Positions 59,300 through 64,000 of a stretch of DNA of 64,000 nucleotides are shown here, one piece after another. Each line of letters begins with the position of its first letter. Position 1 is the first letter of the stretch. The DNA is from an uncultured Chloroflexota bacterium (GTDB lineage: Bacteria > Chloroflexota > Anaerolineae > Anaerolineales > Anaerolineaceae), in assembly GCA_902786265.1 (NCBI GenBank), contig CADACE010000026.1, forward strand, positions 1 to 64,000. Direction: 5' to 3'. Made by a program: the position numbers and the translations under genes. Under the pieces are notes generated by a model that saw only the letters and a program-made list of their open reading frames with translations, was not told the DNA's origin and searched no databases.

Positions 59300-60883
59300 T
59301 TACTGCCCGTTTGTCCAGTGCGGCCAGTCGGCACTGACGCCGAGCTTGGGATCCGGATAGCGTGTCTGGTCATAGAATGTATAAGCCGTGCTGATCGTAT
59401 TCTCGCCGGTAGCGACAATTCCTATTGTGTAAACACCGGCTTTCTTCGGAGGACAGAGGTAAGTGTAACCCTTCAGGTTCTTTGAAGAATCAATATGCTG
59501 GTTGTTGATGTAAAAATCGACCTGATAGGCATTGATGACTTCATAATAGGTCTTCGGACATTTTCCGTTTTCAGTCGCGTAGAAATCCGGATACCATTTG
59601 AAGATCTGCGGTGTTCCCTTGGAGATTTTTTGATCAGAGGATCCGTCAGTGCCGTCTACGATAATGTTATACCAGACCGTCTGTCCGAATCCGGTTCCCT
59701 GCGGGGAACGCATCTGCCACCAGGAGGTATATTCGCCATTGGCAGCCGGTGTGTTAAAGGGAACGGAAAGTTCATAATTTTCACCGGGGGCGACCAGCTT
59801 TGTGATGGAAATGTTTGGCTGTCCCATTAACTCTCCCTTGACGTACGCAAAGGTATAGGAAGAGTCCCAAGTGCAGGAACCTGTGTTTTTGACATTCCAG
59901 GTCTTTGTCGCGCTCATGTTCGGCACCAGTTTCGTACCGTCCGGCAGGCTGACGTCGCTGATGAACATCATACCGTTGGTGCAGTTTGCCGGGTTATCCG
60001 CGCGGACATCTTCCATTGTGATCTCCCGGGAGATGACCATATCCTCCGGCTGTGTGACTGCCGGATTATATGCCTGTGCAGGACGGGTGATGGATGGCTG
60101 GATGCGGTCGGAGAAATCTTTGGAGAAATATTCATCCGCGATCTTCTGAGCGGTGCCGTCTTTGACCATCTCCCGCATTACACTGTTCAGCTGCGGAATG
60201 AGGGTTGAGCCCTTCTGCGCGCCGTAAGCGTATTTTTCATTCATAACGTTGCTTTGGACGACAGAAATGGAGGAATCGTTTTTATATTGAGCACGGTAGT
60301 AATCATCATCGATCAGCACCAGATCCACGGTCCCGTTTTTCAGCGCGTTGATGGTATCTTCATTTCTCGGGAAGGTATACAGATTTCTCGGTGAGATCTT
60401 CCCGCCCATCAGCAGATTGGACGCGACCCATTGTTCAAAGCTTGTCCCTTTCAGTACACCCAGTTTCAGTGTGCTGATGTTGTCTTCTGTTACGGACTGT
60501 CCCGCTCGGGTAAGCAGAACGCCGCCGGCCTGATAGTATGGGTTGGTGAAATCAATTTTTTGGGATCGTTCTTCCGTGATGGAAAAGCCGCCGCCGATCA
60601 GGTCTACCTGATCGATGATGACGGAATCGATCAGGCCGTCGAACGCCATGTTGACCGGCTGAACAGACAGGCCAAGCCTGCTGCCCATTTCTTTCACAAG
60701 AGCGATATCAAGACCGTCCAAATCGGTCCCTTCCGTATAAACAAACGGATAATAGTCAGGCGCAACACCAAAGCGGATCACGCCGGCGCTTTTTATGTCT
60801 TCCCATTGGTCCGCGGAACATACAGCGGTAAGCAGACAGAGCGCAGCCAAAATGGAGAGCAGAATTGTTATTTTCTTTGACAT
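59300..60883 (-). CDS. Solute-binding domain fused to an NBR1-Ig-like domain
   Basis: This 527-residue exported protein has a signal peptide (cleavage near VCSA, residue 24). Then comes a family 3 solute-binding domain (about residues 30-265): VIRFGVAPDYYPFVY, GLDIALVKEMGSRLG and ERSQKIDFTNPYY are typical of amino-acid-binding proteins. An NBR1-Ig-like domain follows (about 305-410; DVSLPDGTKLVPNMSATKTW, TGSCTWDSSY), and a final beta-rich domain of about 100 residues. The pairing of a transport receptor with a surface Ig-like domain is unusual. No ABC permease genes are adjacent. Confidence 0.88.
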   Translation of the reverse strand: MSKKITILLSILAALCLLTAVCSADQWEDIKSAGVIRFGVAPDYYPFVYTEGTDLDGLDIALVKEMGSRLGLSVQPVNMAFDGLIDSVIIDQVDLIGGGFSITEERSQKIDFTNPYYQAGGVLLTRAGQSVTEDNISTLKLGVLKGTSFEQWVASNLLMGGKISPRNLYTFPRNEDTINALKNGTVDLVLIDDDYYRAQYKNDSSISVVQSNVMNEKYAYGAQKGSTLIPQLNSVMREMVKDGTAQKIADEYFSKDFSDRIQPSITRPAQAYNPAVTQPEDMVISREITMEDVRADNPANCTNGMMFISDVSLPDGTKLVPNMSATKTWNVKNTGSCTWDSSYTFAYVKGELMGQPNISITKLVAPGENYELSVPFNTPAANGEYTSWWQMRSPQGTGFGQTVWYNIIVDGTDGSSDQKISKGTPQIFKWYPDFYATENGKCPKTYYEVINAYQVDFYINNQHIDSSKNLKGYTYLCPPKKAGVYTIGIVATGENTISTAYTFYDQTRYPDPKLGVSADWPHWTNGQ

Positions 60884-61052
60884 ATGATTCTCCTTGCTTA
60901 TAAATCCTCTAAATAGTATTATATCAGATAGCTATCAAAAAAATAAAAAAATAAAAACAAAAAATTTCACAAAATGAATGATTTCATACAGAATAAAAAA
61001 TTGGGGAACGTAACAAAAAAGGGTAAAAAAACTGAAAAATTGAAAAACCGTG

Positions 61053-61058
61053 TATAAT
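61053..61058 (+). promoter_or_regulatory. -10 box of the tRNA gene
   Basis: TATAAT lies 16 nt before the first base of the tRNA. No good -35 hexamer is seen at the usual distance. Confidence 0.55.
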
Positions 61059-61073
61059 AGTTGTTTGTGAGGT

Positions 61074-61146
61074 GCCAGCATAGCTCAGTTGGTAGAGCAG
61101 GCGTTTCGTAAACGTCAGGTCATGAGTTCGAGTCTCATTGTTGGCT
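61074..61146 (+). tRNA. tRNA-Thr (anticodon CGT)
   Basis: A complete cloverleaf can be drawn. The acceptor stem is GCCAGCA with TGTTGGC (one G-T pair), the D stem GCTC / GAGC, the anticodon stem GGCGT / ACGTC with loop TTCGTAA, and the T arm ATGAG-TTCGAGT-CTCAT. The anticodon CGT reads the threonine codon ACG. No CCA is encoded. Confidence 0.95.
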
Positions 61147-61153
61147 CAATTAT

Positions 61154-61177
61154 ACGAACCGGAATGGTTCGTTTTTT
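61154..61177 (+). terminator. Intrinsic terminator of the tRNA gene
   Basis: ACGAACC pairs perfectly with GGTTCGT around a 5-nt loop and is followed by TTTTT. Confidence 0.85.
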
Positions 61178-61250
61178 GTTTATGCGGAAAAAGGGTTTTA
61201 TAATACAGCGGTATGGAATTTGATTGCCGGGTTATGCGGAGGAACTTGAC

Positions 61251-63737
61251 ATGAAAGTCAGATATGTAACCGGGATGCAGTCGGATGAGACCATCGGCAG
61301 CCGTGAACTTGCACATCGTGCTCTTGCCCGGGAAGCTGCCGGGGAAGGTATCGTTTTGCTGGAGAATGACGGCGCCCTTCCGTTGAAAACCGGGAAAATC
61401 GCGCTTTACGGTTCCGGTGCGGTTTCCACTATTAAGGGCGGTACCGGCTCCGGTGAAGTCAATGAGCGGTATTCGGTCAATATTGCCGAGGGGCTGACGA
61501 ATGCCGGTTTCTCCATCACCAGTCAGGACTGGCTGCATGAATACGAAGCCGAACTGAACCGGGCTGTTGAGGCTCATGACCGCTACTGCATGGAAGCTGT
61601 CCGGAAATCCGGAAAGCTGCATACTCTGATGGATGTCACCAACATTCCGTTTATTTACCCGATCGGCCGTGAGGTCACCGAACAGGATGTAAAGGCGAGT
61701 GAAACCGATACCGCTGTTTATGTGATCGCCCGTCAGGCAGGGGAAAGCGGTGACAAAAAGCTGGAAAGCGGTGATTATGACCTTTATCCGGAAGAAACCG
61801 CCTGCCTGCGTTTCCTTTCCGAACATTACCCAAAGACGATCTTTGTCATCAACAGCGGGTCTTCCATGGACCTGACTCCTCTGGAATCTGTCCGGCTTTC
61901 TGCCGTAATTTATTTCTGTCAGCAGGGGGAGGAAGGCGGGAACGCGCTGGCTGATATCCTTTGCGGAAAAGTGAACCCCAGCGGGAAACTGACAGATACC
62001 TGGGCGCGTTCTTATGCCGATATTCCCTTCGGAAATGAGTTCAGTTATTTAAATGGTGACCTGGAGCATGAATATTACCGGGAAGGGATCTATGTCGGTT
62101 ACCGGTATTTCGACGCGTTCCGGGTCAAACCGCGCTATGCTTTCGGTTATGGGCTGAGTTATACAAGCTTTGATCTGCGTCTTGAGAAGGTAAGTCTTGA
62201 AAATTCATGCGTCCGTTCGCTTGTGACCGTGCGGAACAGCGGCGGATATGCCGGGAAAGAAGTGGTTCAGCTTTATCTTTCCTGCCCGTCCGGTATGCTG
62301 ACGCGGGAATATCAGATGCTGGCCGCGTTCGCGAAAACATCCCTGATCGAACCCGGTTCTGAAGAGACGCTTGAACTTGTCTTTGACCTGACGGATTGCG
62401 CGGCTTTTGATGAGAGTTCCGCTTCGAAAATTCTGGAGCATGGCAGTTACATTCTGCGGCTGGGTGATTCCTCTGACAGGACTGTCCCGGTTGCTGTCTT
62501 TACGCTGCCCAAAGATGTGACGGTCTGGAAAGGTCGGAATCTCTGCGGTCCGCAGGTGGTTTTTGAGGAACTTCAGGGAGAAAAAACGGAGCATCCGGAG
62601 GTTCCCGATGTGCCCCATTTCGTTATATCTCCTGAATCATTCGGCACAGTCTGCCCCGAATATGCCGAGCCCAAACCCGTAACGGATCCGGATGTGACCG
62701 CGATTCTGAATAAACTGACAGTCAAGGATCTGCTTGAGCTATGTGTCGGCTATGGGTTTATCGGTATGTTCTCCGGCATAAAGATCCTGGCGCCGGGAAC
62801 GGTCGGCCGTACGACAGACCGGCTTTACCATAAGGGGCTTGTCAACGTGAATCTTTCGGACGGCCCGGCGGGGCTGCGTCTGATGCGCCGCGCTGCTTTC
62901 AAATGGGGCCTGGTCCGGATGGGCGATTACCTGATGAGCTTTATGAAATACTTTCCTGGCTGGGTCAAGAAAATCATCATGGCGGACCCGGAACGGGATA
63001 AATTCGGTTACCAGTTCTGTACGGCTTTCCCTGTGGAAACCAGCCTGGCGCAGACCTGGAATACGGAGCTCTGCGAACGGGTAGGCAAAGCCATCGCCGA
63101 GGAGATGAACGAATATAATGTCACCTACTGGCTGGCTCCCGCGATGAATATCCACCGCAATCCGCTCTGCGGACGGAATTTTGAATATTACAGTGAAGAT
63201 CCGCTGCTGACGGGGAAAATCGCTGCCGCGGTCGTATCCGGTGTGCAGTCCATGCCGGGCACCTATGCCACCATCAAGCATTTCGCCTGCAATAACGCGG
63301 AGGATAACCGGAATTTTTCCGATTCCATTCTCAGCGAACGGGCTTTGCGGGAGATTTATCTGAAAGGCTTTGAGATCTGTGTGCGGGAGTCCCATCCGAA
63401 GGCGGTGATGTCTTCCTATAATAAAGTGAATGGCGTTTACGCGCCGAACAATTACGGACTGCTGACAGATATTCTGCGCAATGAATGGGGATTTGACGGC
63501 ATCGTGATGACGGACTGGCATTCCACCAATGACGGAAAAGCGGAGGACTGTCTGACGTTTCCTTCCGGCAATGACCTGATCATGCCCGGCGGATCAAAAT
63601 ACCGCCGGTCGATCTGGCTGGCTTTGTTCCGCCGACGGCTGAGCCGGCAGGCGCTGAAGCTTTCCGCTTCCCGGATCATACGGCAGATCCTTGATTCCAA
63701 TGTGGCGAAGAAATATCCGCCGCAGATGTTCCGGTGA
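61251..63737 (+). CDS. Glycoside hydrolase family 3 with swapped domain order
   Basis: This 828-residue enzyme is a probable beta-glucosidase or related beta-glycosidase. The usual GH3 order is reversed: the (alpha/beta)6 sandwich domain comes first (residues about 15-270, with GIVLLENDGALPL), then a fibronectin-like domain (VTVRNSGGYAGKEVVQLYLS), and the TIM-barrel last. The nucleophile is D755 in GFDGIVMTDWHST; KHFACNN, RNFEYYSEDP and SYNKVNG are conserved barrel motifs. No signal peptide is seen, so it is probably cytoplasmic. The ATG at 61251 has GGAGGAA upstream. Swapped GH3 enzymes are known in gut anaerobes. Confidence 0.92.
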   Translation: MKVRYVTGMQSDETIGSRELAHRALAREAAGEGIVLLENDGALPLKTGKIALYGSGAVSTIKGGTGSGEVNERYSVNIAEGLTNAGFSITSQDWLHEYEAELNRAVEAHDRYCMEAVRKSGKLHTLMDVTNIPFIYPIGREVTEQDVKASETDTAVYVIARQAGESGDKKLESGDYDLYPEETACLRFLSEHYPKTIFVINSGSSMDLTPLESVRLSAVIYFCQQGEEGGNALADILCGKVNPSGKLTDTWARSYADIPFGNEFSYLNGDLEHEYYREGIYVGYRYFDAFRVKPRYAFGYGLSYTSFDLRLEKVSLENSCVRSLVTVRNSGGYAGKEVVQLYLSCPSGMLTREYQMLAAFAKTSLIEPGSEETLELVFDLTDCAAFDESSASKILEHGSYILRLGDSSDRTVPVAVFTLPKDVTVWKGRNLCGPQVVFEELQGEKTEHPEVPDVPHFVISPESFGTVCPEYAEPKPVTDPDVTAILNKLTVKDLLELCVGYGFIGMFSGIKILAPGTVGRTTDRLYHKGLVNVNLSDGPAGLRLMRRAAFKWGLVRMGDYLMSFMKYFPGWVKKIIMADPERDKFGYQFCTAFPVETSLAQTWNTELCERVGKAIAEEMNEYNVTYWLAPAMNIHRNPLCGRNFEYYSEDPLLTGKIAAAVVSGVQSMPGTYATIKHFACNNAEDNRNFSDSILSERALREIYLKGFEICVRESHPKAVMSSYNKVNGVYAPNNYGLLTDILRNEWGFDGIVMTDWHSTNDGKAEDCLTFPSGNDLIMPGGSKYRRSIWLALFRRRLSRQALKLSASRIIRQILDSNVAKKYPPQMFR

Positions 63738-63778
63738 GCAGCCGAAAATCAAGAAATTTATGTGAAGGAGTTCAAAAT

Positions 63779-64000
63779 ATGAGCAAACGACCTGCGGGTA
63801 TACAAGAATTGCAGATGACCCGCGATCATGTGATCGTGCGGACGAGTGTGATCGGGATCATAGCGAATGTGTTTTTAGCGGGGTTCAAGGCGGTGGTCGG
63901 ATTGGTTTCCCATTCCATCGCTGTCACCCTGGACGCGGTGAACAACCTGAGCGACGCGCTTTCTTCTGTTATCACGATCGTCGGAACCAAGCTGGCCGGA
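63779..64000 (+). CDS. Cation diffusion facilitator transporter (partial)
   Basis: The first 74 residues of a gene that runs off the window. After a cytoplasmic start (MSKRPAGIQELQMTRD) a first membrane helix follows (VIGIIANVFLAGFKAVVGL). The sequence HSIAVTLDAVNNLSDALSS contains the family's second-helix metal site (S-x-A-x-x-x-D-A-x-x-N-x-x-D). CDF proteins export zinc, iron, manganese or cobalt against protons. AAGGAG lies nine nt before the ATG. It is 41 nt after the GH3 gene on the same strand, so they may be co-transcribed. Confidence 0.9.
   Translation, partial: MSKRPAGIQELQMTRDHVIVRTSVIGIIANVFLAGFKAVVGLVSHSIAVTLDAVNNLSDALSSVITIVGTKLAG

Noticed and set aside
61030-61050. A -35 box TTGAAA before the tRNA gene
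   Set aside because: Its distance to the TATAAT is only seven nt, too short for a working promoter.

Overview
The window is a 64 kb piece of a bacterial chromosome of roughly 50% GC. It carries ordinary housekeeping genes, one tRNA, and no phage, plasmid or insertion-sequence genes. The best guess for the source is an anaerobic member of the Anaerolineae (Chloroflexota). Reasons are several secreted proteins with NBR1-type Ig-like domains, a RecG with a long N-terminal extension, split glycine decarboxylase subunits, several AAA/DUF4143 ATPases, RNase J, and a DUF348/G5/3D protein next to rsmA. A Clostridia-like Firmicute is the main alternative. No rRNA or ribosomal protein gene is present to settle this.

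Layout. 1-8.9 kb: a methyltransferase, an AAA/DUF4143 ATPase, the gcvH-gcvPA-gcvPB operon, a proline iminopeptidase, and a second AAA/DUF4143 ATPase. 9-13.8 kb: two NAD-dependent sugar epimerase-like proteins, a metallophosphoesterase and a sugar nucleotidyltransferase. 13.9-17.7 kb: a secreted 5'-nucleotidase, purine nucleoside phosphorylase and an Mrp/NBP35 ATPase. 17.8-21.3 kb: a compact RiPP locus (ACGX-repeat precursor plus radical SAM/SPASM maturase), divergent from an HxlR - flavin/ferredoxin - MDR oxidoreductase operon. 21.5-25.1 kb: a second peptide-modification region with a radical SAM/SPASM protein, a 5'-truncated NHLM-type ABC exporter, and the 3' end of another radical SAM gene facing the other way; the two truncations meet at one point. 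25.1-30 kb: RNase J, a DnaJ-like co-chaperone and two metallo-beta-lactamase-fold hydrolases. 30-32.5 kb: two secreted NBR1-Ig proteins. 32.7-35 kb: a cell-wall 3D/G5 protein and rsmA. 35.1-42.4 kb: a signalling cluster of hybrid histidine kinase, REC-GGDEF-EAL protein, Hpt protein, and an amino-acid-permease/histidine-kinase/REC/REC fusion. 42.5-50.5 kb: two HAD hydrolases, serS, a third AAA/DUF4143 ATPase, a U32 peptidase and serine acetyltransferase. 50.9-55.6 kb: a coiled-coil protein, recG and coaD. 55.6-61 kb: a very large repetitive secreted protein and a solute-binding/NBR1-Ig fusion. 61-64 kb: tRNA-Thr, a domain-swapped GH3 glycosidase, and the start of a cation diffusion facilitator.

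Repeats are unusually prominent. Two of the three AAA/DUF4143 ATPase genes have phased tandem arrays just upstream of their start codons (six units of exactly 23 bp; three units of exactly 33 bp). Several families of short palindromic or word-like elements are scattered between genes, and two of them also occur in frame inside coding sequences.

The strongest candidates for little-described biology are the ACGX-repeat RiPP locus, the transporter-kinase fusion with its phosphorelay/c-di-GMP neighbours, the ATPase-linked repeat arrays, and the rearrangement scar at about 24.74 kb. Functional calls rest on motif reading alone.
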